64,000 nucleotides of DNA from positions 1 to 64,000 of the forward strand of contig NZ_JQJJ01000015.1 in NCBI RefSeq assembly GCF_000745475.1. Direction: 5' to 3'. This DNA is from Allobosea sp. UNC402CLCol (GTDB lineage: Bacteria > Pseudomonadota > Alphaproteobacteria > Rhizobiales > Beijerinckiaceae). Shown here piece after piece: positions 1 through 8,163 of this stretch. The notes beneath the pieces are model-generated. The model saw only the letters and a program-made list of their open reading frames with translations. It had not been told where the DNA came from and searched no databases. How positions within the stretch are numbered: the stretch's first letter is position 1; the number at the start of each line of letters is the position of its first letter. The position numbers and the translations under genes were made by a program.

Positions 1-1
1 C

Positions 2-370
2 GTCGGCCCTGCCGGCCAACTGCTCGACCGGGCCCTCAACGAAGCCGGTATCGACCGGCGCTCCAGCTACCTGACCAATGCCGTCAAGCACTTCACGTTC
101 GAGCAGCGCGGCAAGCGGCGGATACACCAGCGGCCGACAACCGGGGAGGTCAGGCACTATCGCTGGTGGCTCGAGCGGGAGCTGGGCGAGATCGTGATGA
201 GTGATCCGAATGATGTCGCTGGCCAGGGTCTCGCCGCAACGAGTGAGCGCGTAGACGTGCCATGGCGGAGGCCACCACTCGGCCTAGGTTACCTCTCGCC
301 CACCCCTGCACAAGTCTCACGAATACATCCGTGCTGCGAAGCTTTGTTTCCTCCGATCGAGCGCTTCTAG
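2..370 (+). pseudogene. UdgX-type uracil-DNA glycosylase, 5' cut by window edge, C-terminus lost
   Basis: The open frame enters from the left edge and ends at a TAG at 368-370. Fragment residues 1-60 match the middle of UdgX uracil-DNA glycosylases: VGPAGQLLDRAL, TNAVKHF, and the UdgX-specific loop KRRIH (fragment residues 38-42), whose His forms a covalent bond to DNA after uracil excision in characterised members. About 20 residues further on the resemblance stops. The last 60 residues show neither the usual hydrophobic LGATAA strand nor the final HPS motif. Intact family members are about 200-210 residues with about 95 residues after the KRRIH loop; here about 80 follow and most are unrelated. 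I read it as a 3'-damaged gene, although a divergent but functional tail cannot be excluded. Confidence 0.6.
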
Positions 371-443
371 GTGGAAGCGCACAGTTCCGCGCACCGACGT
401 AGCCGTGACGTCGCCTTCGCCGATGCGCGCAAAATGGTTGCTC

Positions 444-827
444 TCAGCCAAACGACTTCACATGTTTCCTGAGCAATTCGAGCTTTTCACCCAGAACCTC
501 CACAGGCACAGGCTTGGCAATTGTTCCAAGCGCCACCGCCGCATGCTCGGCGGCGACCTCGGTCTGGCCAGTGACGAAGATGCTTGCGACGCCGCGTTCT
601 TGCAGCCACGCTGCGGCGAGTGGTCCTGTTCGACCATCGGCAAGGTCGATGTCCACCAGCGCACCGTCGATCTGGAATGTGTCGAACTTCATCTTCAGCT
701 CGGCAAAGCTGCTGGCGGAGCCTGCGAAGATGTGCCCGAGATCCTCGATCATCGACTCGATGTGGAACACGATGAGAGGGTTATCCTCGAGGTAGAAGAT
801 GCGGAGCGGTGCGAGCGGAGATCTCAT
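444..827 (-). CDS. single-domain response regulator (CheY-like receiver)
   Basis: A 127-residue stand-alone receiver domain with no output domain. Visible motifs are the acidic pocket LEDN (residues 13-16), the phospho-acceptor region VDIDL with D59, the T/S switch region FVTGQ (84-88) and the KP pair at K105-P106. I chose the ATG at 827 because it puts the acidic pocket at the normal distance from the N-terminus; the upstream open frame runs into the kinase gene. It is the last gene of a three-gene minus-strand operon after a KaiC-like ATPase and an HWE kinase, 23 bases behind the kinase stop. The kinase is the obvious phosphate donor. Single-domain receivers paired with HWE kinases often act as phosphate sinks or relays in alphaproteobacterial stress signalling; that role here is inference. 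Confidence 0.8.
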   Translation of the reverse strand: MRSPLAPLRIFYLEDNPLIVFHIESMIEDLGHIFAGSASSFAELKMKFDTFQIDGALVDIDLADGRTGPLAAAWLQERGVASIFVTGQTEVAAEHAAVALGTIAKPVPVEVLGEKLELLRKHVKSFG

Positions 828-850
828 GGTCACAAGCCTCAAGCCGGATT

Positions 851-1882
851 TCACCGAAGTCGCGAAAATGGCCCTGCCGCAATGCAGTGCAGGCCTTCCG
901 GGTGAAAGATGATTTCGGGAGGGACACCTAAGAGCCCCTGCAGGGCGGACCGGATATACCGCGTCCCGTAGCCGGCCTTGGATGGCTTGGCGACCGGGGG
1001 ACCGCCGCTTTCGATCCAGCTTATCGTCAAGGTCGGGTCGCTTGTCGACGTGAGGCTCCAGGTGAGATGCACCCGTCCCTCCGGACGTGACAGCGCACCA
1101 TATTTCAGAGCGTTGGTGGCAAGCTCGTGGAAGCACAGGGCGAGCGTCGTACCAGCGTCCCGGCCCAGTTGGATCGGCGGTCCTTCGGCAATGATGAGAT
1201 TTTCCCCGTTTCCGCGATATGGCGAACAGGTCCGCCCGATGACGTCGGCCAGATCGACTGTTTCTCCGCCTGCCTCGAAGATCGCCGAGTGCACGACCGA
1301 TAGGGCCATGAGCCGGCCCGAGAAATCGTCGGCGAGCCCGTCGATCGACGTCGCGCTTCGTCGGGTCATTCCGAATATCGCAGTCACGCTCGCAAGGATG
1401 TTCTTGACGCGGTGATTGAGCTCCCGTCGCAGTTCAATTTCGCGCTCGATGTGGTCCCTCACGTCCCGCTGCCGCAGCCTGGCGAGCAGTGCGGACTGAA
1501 GACCGCTGAGCAACTCCAATGACGCCACCGGCCGCTGAAAGAATATCTGGCGTGAGCGCGGCCACGTCTTGCTGAGTTCCGCACGGATTTTCGCATGGGG
1601 CGCCGCCCCATCGAGGAGGACGATGATTGGCATCTCAGACCAATCTGGTTGATCGACAAGATGTTCCGCGATGATGCTCAACACCGACGGATTAAGCGCC
1701 TCATGGGTCACGACCAGCATGCCCGGCGCCTCGGTCAGCCGGGAGGCGAGTTCGTCTGGGCCGGTAGCCTGCCTTACGGCCACTTCGTGTTCATCGAGGA
1801 GTGCGCCCAAATATTCCGCGTCCCTGCGGTAGGGGGCAAGGATCAATACCCAGTCCAATGAGCGATCGACACTGGACACCAT
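851..1882 (-). CDS. HWE-family sensor histidine kinase with degenerate N-terminal receiver-like domain
   Basis: A soluble kinase of 343 residues from the ATG at 1882, which lies four bases after the upstream KaiC-like stop; an ATG at 1966 is possible but would overlap that gene by 78 bases. Residues about 8-135 look like a receiver-type fold without a clear phospho-Asp. Residues about 145-343 are an HWE kinase: H-box LNHRVKN with H157, N-box FHELATNALKYGAL, and the Trp-x-Glu signature (SWIESGGPPV) that defines the family. No membrane segments are seen. HWE/HisKA_2 kinases commonly feed the PhyR general stress response, which fits the EcfG-like promoter in front of this operon. The input signal probably comes through the KaiC-like partner, which is inference. 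Confidence 0.82.
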   Translation of the reverse strand: MVSSVDRSLDWVLILAPYRRDAEYLGALLDEHEVAVRQATGPDELASRLTEAPGMLVVTHEALNPSVLSIIAEHLVDQPDWSEMPIIVLLDGAAPHAKIRAELSKTWPRSRQIFFQRPVASLELLSGLQSALLARLRQRDVRDHIEREIELRRELNHRVKNILASVTAIFGMTRRSATSIDGLADDFSGRLMALSVVHSAIFEAGGETVDLADVIGRTCSPYRGNGENLIIAEGPPIQLGRDAGTTLALCFHELATNALKYGALSRPEGRVHLTWSLTSTSDPTLTISWIESGGPPVAKPSKAGYGTRYIRSALQGLLGVPPEIIFHPEGLHCIAAGPFSRLR

Positions 1883-1886
1883 CCGC

Positions 1887-3338
1887 TCACGATTCTGGGA
1901 GTGGATTGTAAGCGACGACCGTGACGCCGGAGCTCTGGATGAAGAGCTCGCGTACGTCGAGATCATGCGGGCCGTGCCGCTTCTTCACCACCGTGATGCT
2001 GCGCCTGAGACGCTCGCCATGCTCGATGATGCGCAGCAGGAGTACTGTGTCCCCTAGGAAACTCACATCGACGTCGATGCCGACATCCTCGCCGAGCAGC
2101 CCGTGCTGTGCGACGATCAGCATCGTCAGAACGCCGGCGCGGGCGAGGTATTTGAGGAGCGATTGGATATCCCGCACCGCTTTCTCGCGATTCGGCAGCG
2201 AGTTGAGATAACCGGTGAAGCTGTCGATCACCACGACCCGCACTTTGTCGCTGCTAACGGCCTGCTGCACGATTTGGCCGAACTCGCCTGGCGAAATTTC
2301 GTTGGGATTGAAATCACGGATGATGAGTTGGCCGTCGTCATGGAACTGCCTCAGATCCATGCCCAACCCCTCGGAACGTCGGAAGAAAGTCTCGATGCGC
2401 TCCTCGAACAAGAACAGGGCGACGCTTTCGCCGCGCTTCAGCGCCGCAGTCGCGTAAAGGGATGCCATGGTGGACTTGCCGGTGCCTGCCTGGCCGATCA
2501 CGAGCGTGGTGGTTCCAGCCTCCTGTCCGCCGCCGAACATCTTGTCGAGCTCGTCGACGCCGGATTTGATCAATTGCGGCTTGACGGTCTCTGCTGCGGC
2601 ACCCGGCACGAGCCGTGGAAACACGATCACACCTTCGCCTTCACGGATCGCCATGTCGTGATAGCCGTCGGCTATGGGTACGCCGCGCATTTTGCTGACC
2701 TCCACGCGACGGCGGACGGAGCCATATTCCTCCAGCGACTTATCAAGGCAGATCACGCCATGGGCGATCCCTTCGACCTCCTCGCCGGTGTTCTGGGCAT
2801 GTCGTACTTTCGTGTCGAGGAGCAATGCCACGACATCTCGCTTCGCGAGAAACGTCTTGAAGGCAATGAGCTCACGGCGAAAGCGCGGCGTGTCGCCGGT
2901 AATCAGTCTGATTTCGAGGAGAGAATCGTAGACCAGGCGGCTGGGCTTATGCTGCTCGATCGCTTCTTCGATCGCTTTTCTGGTTTCGTCGAGCCGCAGT
3001 TCGGCCGTCTGAAAGATTGTCTGGTCGGCGGCGCCGTTGACCGCATCCGACGCTGACAGCTCCTCGACGCGGATGCCGTCCAATGTCCAGCCGTGGGACG
3101 CTGCGATCGCTTCGAGCTCCGCCCTCGTCTGTGACAAGCTGACATAGATGCAGCGTTCCCCAGCGGCCGCACCCGCCCTCAGGAACTGGAGTGCAGCAGT
3201 GGTCTTGCCGGAGCCCGGTTCGCCCTGAAGAATATAGAGGTTGGAGGCTGGTAAACCGCCCCTCAGAATATCGTCGAGTCCGGCAATGCCTGTACTCACT
3301 ACCGCCTGTTTCCTGCCCCCAGCCACATGCACCCCCAC
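1887..3338 (-). CDS. KaiC-like double-domain RecA-fold ATPase
   Basis: A 483-residue protein with two tandem KaiC/RecA-type domains. Domain one (about 12-240) has Walker A GEPGSGKT (39-46) and a Walker B-type strand RLVYDSL (134-140). Domain two (about 255-483) has Walker A GQAGTGKST (282-290) and a VVVIDSF strand near 380. The length is close to cyanobacterial KaiC (519 residues). No kaiA or kaiB is in the window, so a circadian oscillator is not implied. Such proteins in proteobacteria often sit with a histidine kinase and a receiver, exactly as here, and are thought to be nucleotide- or redox-responsive signalling ATPases in stress responses. It is the first gene of the operon, preceded by an EcfG-like promoter at 3365-3389. 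Confidence 0.85.
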   Translation of the reverse strand: MGVHVAGGRKQAVVSTGIAGLDDILRGGLPASNLYILQGEPGSGKTTAALQFLRAGAAAGERCIYVSLSQTRAELEAIAASHGWTLDGIRVEELSASDAVNGAADQTIFQTAELRLDETRKAIEEAIEQHKPSRLVYDSLLEIRLITGDTPRFRRELIAFKTFLAKRDVVALLLDTKVRHAQNTGEEVEGIAHGVICLDKSLEEYGSVRRRVEVSKMRGVPIADGYHDMAIREGEGVIVFPRLVPGAAAETVKPQLIKSGVDELDKMFGGGQEAGTTTLVIGQAGTGKSTMASLYATAALKRGESVALFLFEERIETFFRRSEGLGMDLRQFHDDGQLIIRDFNPNEISPGEFGQIVQQAVSSDKVRVVVIDSFTGYLNSLPNREKAVRDIQSLLKYLARAGVLTMLIVAQHGLLGEDVGIDVDVSFLGDTVLLLRIIEHGERLRRSITVVKKRHGPHDLDVRELFIQSSGVTVVAYNPLPES

Positions 3339-3364
3339 ATATCAGAGCATCAACTGCGGCTGAG

Positions 3365-3389
3365 AACGCACAACCCCAATAACCGTTCC
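3365..3389 (-). promoter_or_regulatory. EcfG-like promoter of the KaiC/kinase/receiver operon
   Basis: Read on the minus strand: GGAAC, 16-base spacer, CGTT. This is an exact match to the general-stress sigma factor consensus of alphaproteobacteria. The -10 half lies 27 bases before the KaiC-like start codon. Confidence 0.7.
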
Positions 3390-3696
3390 GCGTGCCATTG
3401 ACTCGCGTGCCAGCGCGCAATGGAGAACGAAGATCCGGAGCCAGCGGCAGGGCGGCTGATAGCCAAGGGAGGATCAGCGGCCATGGGCCGAACCGGCTGT
3501 TGACGGGCCTGAAGCTGGCTGGCCGCGGGATCGTGGGCTTTGCGAAATAGAGATTCCGTCGCCGCCATGGCATTTCCACGGGCGCCCGTCAGTGAGCGAG
3601 CTCTTCAACCTCGCTTGGACCGCCGGCCTGCTCGATCCACCGCACGTTCGTATCGACGAGAAACGCGGAAACCTGGCTCGCCACCTCTTCTTCTCC

Positions 3697-3721
3697 GGAA
3701 CATGTCGATGACGGCGATGTT
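3697..3721 (+). promoter_or_regulatory. EcfG-like promoter candidate before opgD
   Basis: GGAAC, 17 bases, GTT (equal to 16 bases plus TGTT). It ends 76 bases before the chosen opgD start. If used, the start codon must be the ATG at 3798, not the upstream ATGs at 3540 or 3702. Confidence 0.5.
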
Positions 3722-3797
3722 GAACTCGGCACCGCTGGCCATCACCGAGCCAGATGCGATCAGGCTTGAGTATCCCTGGCGATCACAAGGGGGGCGC

Positions 3798-5402
3798 ATG
3801 CGTTCGACTGGGCTGTTCTGTTCCCGCCGTACCGTTCTGGCGCTGCTTGTCTCGTCATCCGTCGTCAGCCTATCTAAAGGCTCCACCGCCCTTGCCGACC
3901 AGACCAGCCAAAATCGCTTCGGCTACGAAGACGTCATTGGTCGGGCAAAGGCCCTTGCCGAGCGGCCTTTCGATGCCGAAGCGGCAGCAATCCCGCAGGA
4001 GCTGACGAAACTCTCCTATGACAGCTATCGCGAAATTCGCTTTCGGCGGGACAGGGCATTCTGGCGCGATGGCGCTTCCGATTACCGACTCCTCCTCTTC
4101 CATCTCGGCTTTCTTCACACCAAGCCGGTGCAGGTCCACATCATCAAGAACGGCACTGCGATCCCGATCCCCTTTACGACAGGCCTGTTCGAATACGGCA
4201 AGGTCCCGGTTCCCAAGCAGCTGTCGCCCTCGCTGGGATTTGCCGGCTTTGCCGTGACCACCACGCTGAATGATCCGAACGTTCAGGACGAACTCATCTC
4301 CTTCATCGGCGCGAGCTATTTTCGCTTTCTCGGTCGGGGGCATCGTTACGGCTTGTCGGCTCGCTCGCTGGCCATCGACGTTGGCGGCGAGCGACCGGAG
4401 GAGTTTCCGTTCTTTCGGGCGCTGTGGCTGGAGGAGCCGTCGCGTGATAGTACGGAACTCACGATCTACGGCCTGCTGGACTCGCGGTCGGTGGCGGGAG
4501 CGTTCCGCTATGTCGTCACTCCAGGCAAGCAGACGAGCGTGCAGGTGACCGCGACGATCATGCCGCGCAGGGAGATTGCTCGCCTGGGGGTGGCGCCCCT
4601 GACATCGATGTTCCTCGCGGGCGAAGGCGACCTGAGCCGGCGGACGGATTTTCGGCCGGAAATCCACGATTCGGATGGCCTCATGTTCAGGATCGAATCC
4701 GGCGAATGGGCCTGGCGTCCGATCCACAATCCAAAGGCCTTGCGGATTTCGAGCTTTGCGGACCGGAACCTGCGGGGCTTTGGCCTGATGCAGCGCGACC
4801 GCAACTTCGAGCATTATCAGGATCTAGAGGCCCGGTACCATGCAAGACCGGGTTACTGGATCGAGCCGGAAGGGAATTGGGGAGACGGGCGGCTCGAGCT
4901 GATCGAAATACCGACGGACAACGAAGCCTTCGACAACATCGTCGCCTGCTGGACACCGAGCACGCCGTTGCCTGCCGGCAAGGCGACCGTATTCAGCTAT
5001 CGTCTATCGGCCCTATCGACGACCGGGGCGCTCCATCCCTACGGCCAAGTCAAGAACAGCTTCGACGGAGGCGACAGCTTAGAAAGCTCAGCCAATGGCA
5101 TCGGAAAGAAGCGCTTCATTATCGATTTTGCCGATGGAGACCTTGCCTTTTATCTGTCAGACGCCAAGAGGGTCGAGGTTGTCGCCTCGACGACGGCCGG
5201 CGCCATCCTGGGCACGATCCTCGATCCCAACCCGATCACGAAGGGCTTTCGTGTCATTGTCGACGTGAACTTGCCAGCGGGTGAGAGCACAGAGCTGCGC
5301 GTGTTCTTGAAATCGCGCGGTCGCGTCCTGACCGAAATCTGGACGAATTCCTGGACGGTCGCCGCGCCGGATTCGATCCCTAAAGCAGTCCGAAACGATT
5401 GA
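3798..5402 (+). CDS. opgD: periplasmic glucan biosynthesis protein OpgD/OpgG family, Tat-exported
   Basis: A 534-residue protein, typical for the MdoG/OpgG/OpgD family that trims and branches osmoregulated periplasmic glucans. The ATG at 3798 is preceded by AAGGGGGG and gives an N-terminus with a twin-arginine motif (SRRTVLALL, residues 9-17), a hydrophobic stretch and an ADQ cleavage region near residue 34; export through Tat is a known trait of OpgD. The mature part begins with FGYEDVIGRAKALAERPF, the usual start of the family, and carries the conserved LSYDSYREIRFR and YFRFLGRGHRYGLSARSLAI segments. No opgH glucosyltransferase gene lies beside it, so the glucan backbone enzyme must be encoded elsewhere. 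It stands alone, with an EcfG-like promoter upstream, suggesting stress or osmotic control. Confidence 0.85.
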   Translation: MRSTGLFCSRRTVLALLVSSSVVSLSKGSTALADQTSQNRFGYEDVIGRAKALAERPFDAEAAAIPQELTKLSYDSYREIRFRRDRAFWRDGASDYRLLLFHLGFLHTKPVQVHIIKNGTAIPIPFTTGLFEYGKVPVPKQLSPSLGFAGFAVTTTLNDPNVQDELISFIGASYFRFLGRGHRYGLSARSLAIDVGGERPEEFPFFRALWLEEPSRDSTELTIYGLLDSRSVAGAFRYVVTPGKQTSVQVTATIMPRREIARLGVAPLTSMFLAGEGDLSRRTDFRPEIHDSDGLMFRIESGEWAWRPIHNPKALRISSFADRNLRGFGLMQRDRNFEHYQDLEARYHARPGYWIEPEGNWGDGRLELIEIPTDNEAFDNIVACWTPSTPLPAGKATVFSYRLSALSTTGALHPYGQVKNSFDGGDSLESSANGIGKKRFIIDFADGDLAFYLSDAKRVEVVASTTAGAILGTILDPNPITKGFRVIVDVNLPAGESTELRVFLKSRGRVLTEIWTNSWTVAAPDSIPKAVRND

Positions 5403-5714
5403 AATATCCTGGAGCGCCGGCGCCCGAAGTGCACCTCCTATGGGGCGGACGGCGGCATGGCGTCCGAACCAGGGTTCGACAGGCCATCGACAGCTCGCCT
5501 GGTGCCGGCCGAGGCGGAGGGCTGAACAGGTGGGCCGGGGCTGAAACGGCGCGCGCCCGGCTCGACGACGAAATCGACTGACGACCCGATGCTCCATCTC
5601 GCCGCTCACGGATTGCGCGGCGTCAGCGCGACGGCGGCCTCCGAGGTAAATGCGGAAGGTGAATCTCTCCTGGAGATAAAGCTCGACCGTAGTCGCGGAG
5701 TGGCTGAGATAGCC
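5403..5714 (+). other. 312-bp stretch without a recognisable gene
   Basis: No open frame here has family resemblance, a good ribosome site or a convincing start. No repeat or strong hairpin was noticed. It separates opgD from the decayed isochorismatase fragment. Confidence 0.5.
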
Positions 5715-5829
5715 GACGCCTTGTGCAGCTCAGCTGACGCAACGCACGACGCACTGACATAACTGTACCTTTCTCGCGTCAGCCAGCAAGTCGCGGCCTC
5801 CAGAAGCGAGATTCTGGCACAGTGGCGCT
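5715..5829 (+). pseudogene. decayed copy of the 3' end of the isochorismatase-family gene at 26862-27470
   Basis: About 115 bases align almost base for base with the last 120 bases of the intact isochorismatase-family gene (27,350-27,470). Translated, it reads DALCSSADATHDAL then a TAA stop at 5760-5762, then LYLSRVSQQVAAS, against DALCSSSDATHDAL and LYLSRFSQQIEAAS in the intact protein. The terminal stop codon is also lost. Nothing of the first two thirds of the gene remains here. It is a dead fragment of a duplicate. Confidence 0.8.
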
Positions 5830-5958
5830 GGCCGGGCGATCCGAGCTTAGACAGATCCTCCTATCGCCGGGGCATCACCCGCAACGGAACCGCGGTACCG
5901 GTTTGAGCGGGAGGCGTCGTCCCTCTTGCCCACCTGCGCCCTCTTCTTGGCGACAGGT

Positions 5959-5983
5959 CGAACAAACTCCCCTCAGCTTCGTT
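5959..5983 (+). promoter_or_regulatory. EcfG-like promoter candidate before the PAP2 gene
   Basis: CGAAC, 16 bases, CGTT, one mismatch from GGAAC-N16-CGTT. The -10 half ends 23 bases before the ATG at 6007. The same CGAAC-N16-CGTT form recurs at 8112, 24125 (minus) and 27815. Confidence 0.5.
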
Positions 5984-6006
5984 CACGCTCCATCGAGGTA
6001 GATGAC

Positions 6007-6561
6007 ATGAAGCATTTGCGACTTTCAGCTCTCGATCTCGATCGCCGAGTAGCCAGGCTCATCGCGCGCAACAGATCCCGACGGTTCGAAAGACCGTTGC
6101 AATGGCTGACCCTCGGAGCGGATGAGCGCCTGCTCCTTCCGGCCGTATCGCTCTATTGGCTGCTCTCGCGCGGCGGCGCAAAACTCCGGATCAGCCGAGC
6201 CAACCATATTTTATTGACGATGGTGACGACGGCGATCCTGCCTCATCTCCTGAAGGGGATCGTCGATCAGGAGCGACCGGATCGCTGCGAAATCCACGGG
6301 AATCGCCATGGCATCCCGCGCTCTGGAAAGGCGTTCGATGCATTTCCGTCGGGACATGCGGTCCACATGGGAGCCCTCGCTTCCGCCCTCTGCCGGCTGG
6401 CCCCGCGTCACCGGGTTCTGATCTGGGGCCTGACGACGTCCCTCGCGATGACCCGGGTCTTCTTGCTGGCTCATTGGCTCAGTGACGTCGTGGTTGGAGA
6501 GATCCTCGGGATCGCGATCGAGAACCTGCTGCACGCCATCGATCGGGCGCCGGAGGCATAG
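6007..6561 (+). CDS. PAP2-family membrane phosphatase
   Basis: A 184-residue integral membrane protein of the type 2 phosphatidic acid phosphatase superfamily, which removes phosphate from lipids such as phosphatidate or undecaprenyl pyrophosphate. All three signature blocks are visible: K-x6-RP as KGIVDQERP (about 93-101), PSGH in FDAFPSGHA (about 121-124), and R-x5-H-x3-D as RVFLLAHWLSD (about 158-168), the last His being the usual nucleophile partner. The ATG at 6007 follows the EcfG-like promoter closely; an in-frame ATG at 5926 would lie inside that promoter region. The next gene begins six bases after the stop, so the two are almost surely co-transcribed. Confidence 0.85.
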   Translation: MKHLRLSALDLDRRVARLIARNRSRRFERPLQWLTLGADERLLLPAVSLYWLLSRGGAKLRISRANHILLTMVTTAILPHLLKGIVDQERPDRCEIHGNRHGIPRSGKAFDAFPSGHAVHMGALASALCRLAPRHRVLIWGLTTSLAMTRVFLLAHWLSDVVVGEILGIAIENLLHAIDRAPEA

Positions 6562-6566
6562 GCCGC

Positions 6567-7460
6567 ATGGCGCTCGCAGATCGCACTAAGACCGCGCTCG
6601 ACGAGTCCCGCATGCTGATGCTGGGCGCGCAGATTCTCTTGGGCTTCCAGTTCCAGGCGCCATTCCAGGACGGTTTCCCGACCATTTCGAGCGCTGAGAA
6701 GACGATCGAGGTCGCCGTTCTCGGCTTGATCATAGTCGTGGTGGGGTTGCTCATTACTCCAAGCGCCCATCATCGAATTGCCGAAGATGGCGAAGCCAGT
6801 CACCACTTCATCCGATTTCTCACCCGTGTGTCCCTATCCACGCTGCCGGTCTTCGCCATCGCGATCGGACTCGATTTGGGAATCGCGGGAAAGCGGATCG
6901 GCGGCCTTGCCGTCGGGGTCGGCGGCGCTTTTCTGGGCGCCGTGGTGCCGCTGGCAATTTGGTTCGGGCCCCTTCTCTTCCACCATCCGCATGAGGATGA
7001 AGAAATGTCGACCTCCGACAAGAAAACCCCTCTCGATGCCAAGATCGACTACGTTTTAACGGAAGCTCGTGTCGTCCTCCCTGGAGCCCAGGCGCTCCTG
7101 GGATTTCAGCTTGCTATCGTACTTACGAATGGCTTCCAGCAAATGTCGTCAAATCTGAAGATGACGCACGGTGCTGCCTTGGCCTTGATTGCACTTTCGA
7201 CAGCGCTCCTCATTGCACCCGCAACATATCACCGCCTTGTATATGCCGGTCGCAACGAGCCGGAATTCCATCGCCTGGCAAGCCGCCTGCTTCTGATCGC
7301 AACCGTCTTTCTTGCGCTGGGCCTCGCCACGGACACCTACCTTGTCGTTTCCAAGATCGTCGACGACGCCCGGTTGGCCCTCTCGAGCGCGGTGGCGGTG
7401 ACCGCGATCCTGCTCGGCCTCTGGCATATCTGGCCCTGGTGGCGCCGCGCGGTGGCCTGA
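6567..7460 (+). CDS. DUF6328-type membrane protein with two homologous halves
   Basis: A 297-residue membrane protein made of two related halves, about 1-140 and 150-297. Each begins with a LxxARxLLPGAQxLLGFQ-like stretch (SRMLMLGAQILLGFQFQ and ARVVLPGAQALLGFQLA), followed by a xxAPxxHHR/APATYHR motif and two further membrane segments. Halves are joined by a charged linker HPHEDEEMSTSDKKTP. Single-unit DUF6328 proteins of about 150 residues are the common form, so this is an internal tandem duplication or fusion. Function is unknown. It sits six bases behind the PAP2 gene and shares its stress-type promoter. A decayed piece of a second copy lies at 18516-18663. Confidence 0.72.
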   Translation: MALADRTKTALDESRMLMLGAQILLGFQFQAPFQDGFPTISSAEKTIEVAVLGLIIVVVGLLITPSAHHRIAEDGEASHHFIRFLTRVSLSTLPVFAIAIGLDLGIAGKRIGGLAVGVGGAFLGAVVPLAIWFGPLLFHHPHEDEEMSTSDKKTPLDAKIDYVLTEARVVLPGAQALLGFQLAIVLTNGFQQMSSNLKMTHGAALALIALSTALLIAPATYHRLVYAGRNEPEFHRLASRLLLIATVFLALGLATDTYLVVSKIVDDARLALSSAVAVTAILLGLWHIWPWWRRAVA

Positions 7461-7666
7461 ACCGCGGCGCAGAGTTCTGGCGAACGAATTGGTGGAGAGC
7501 GGATCGTTGGCGAGTGCTCGTTCGATTTCGCGACGCTTAAATAATCTCCCTCGCCGGCGCGTCATCGATCTGGTCGACACGCTGGCGGAGCCGAATGGTT
7601 CACAGCCCTAGCACTTCTATCAACTGAGCTGACCTAGGTCGGCGCAGACAGAGGGCGCCTGAAACG

Positions 7667-7994
7667 ATGGGCCAGGAGAACTTTGCGGACTTCGATCGCG
7701 CTGTTTCGGACCTCGGCACCATCGCGCCACGCTCGAGGATTACGGTGCCGGCTTAGCCGTCGACGTCGATCATGATCGCGAGGACCTTGCCCAAGATCGC
7801 AAGCTTCACTGTCCGCTTCTGGCTCTCTGGTCAGAGCGAGATGACCTGCCCGAGCTTTATGGTCTTTATGGTGATGTTGTCGCTGTCTGGAAGTGATGGG
7901 CGACGACGTTCGCGGCGCATCGATCTCGTGCTGAAATCGTATAGCGGAGGAAGGCCCCGAGGCGCTCGCTCATGCTCTCGATGAGTTTTCCGCG
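7667..7994 (+). pseudogene. decayed copy of the 3' part of the dehalogenase-fold hydrolase at 27865-28743
   Basis: The fragment begins MGQENFADF (intact: MGKENFADF) and continues in shifting frames to VDHDRED, LLALWSERDDL and LYGDVVAVW (intact: ADHDRDD, VLALWSERDDL, LYGDVVAVW), ending in a region matching the last codons of the intact gene. A TAG, at least one frameshift and a TGA after VAVWK disable it. The catalytic Asp half is absent. Together with the isochorismatase fragment at 5715 it repeats the gene order isochorismatase then hydrolase seen intact at 26.9-28.7 kb. Confidence 0.8.
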
Positions 7995-8111
7995 CCCCTG
8001 GGGAAGGTCGGGTGCGACTACCCCAGAAATGCCGGACGATCTCCCGCAGGAATCAATCCAAGCGGGCTTAAGGCCCTAAGCACTTGCGCAGACGTACAAT
8101 TCAGAACGGTT

Positions 8112-8136
8112 CGAACATATTCGATCCGAAGACGTT
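8112..8136 (+). promoter_or_regulatory. EcfG-like promoter candidate before the FAD-Rieske gene
   Basis: CGAAC, 16 bases, CGTT; the -10 half ends 27 bases before the ATG at 8164, and GGAGG stands between at 8153. Confidence 0.5.
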
Positions 8137-8163
8137 GCACGCAGACCACCGCGGAGGTCTGCC

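Noticed and set aside
2103..3056. 317-codon plus-strand frame opposite the KaiC-like gene
   Set aside because: Antisense shadow of a well-supported gene; no motif.
7500..7660. Frame with GRLFKRREIERAL opposite the hydrolase remnant
   Set aside because: It faintly recalls a short conserved peptide of Rhizobiales, but there is no start, no ribosome site and no continuation.
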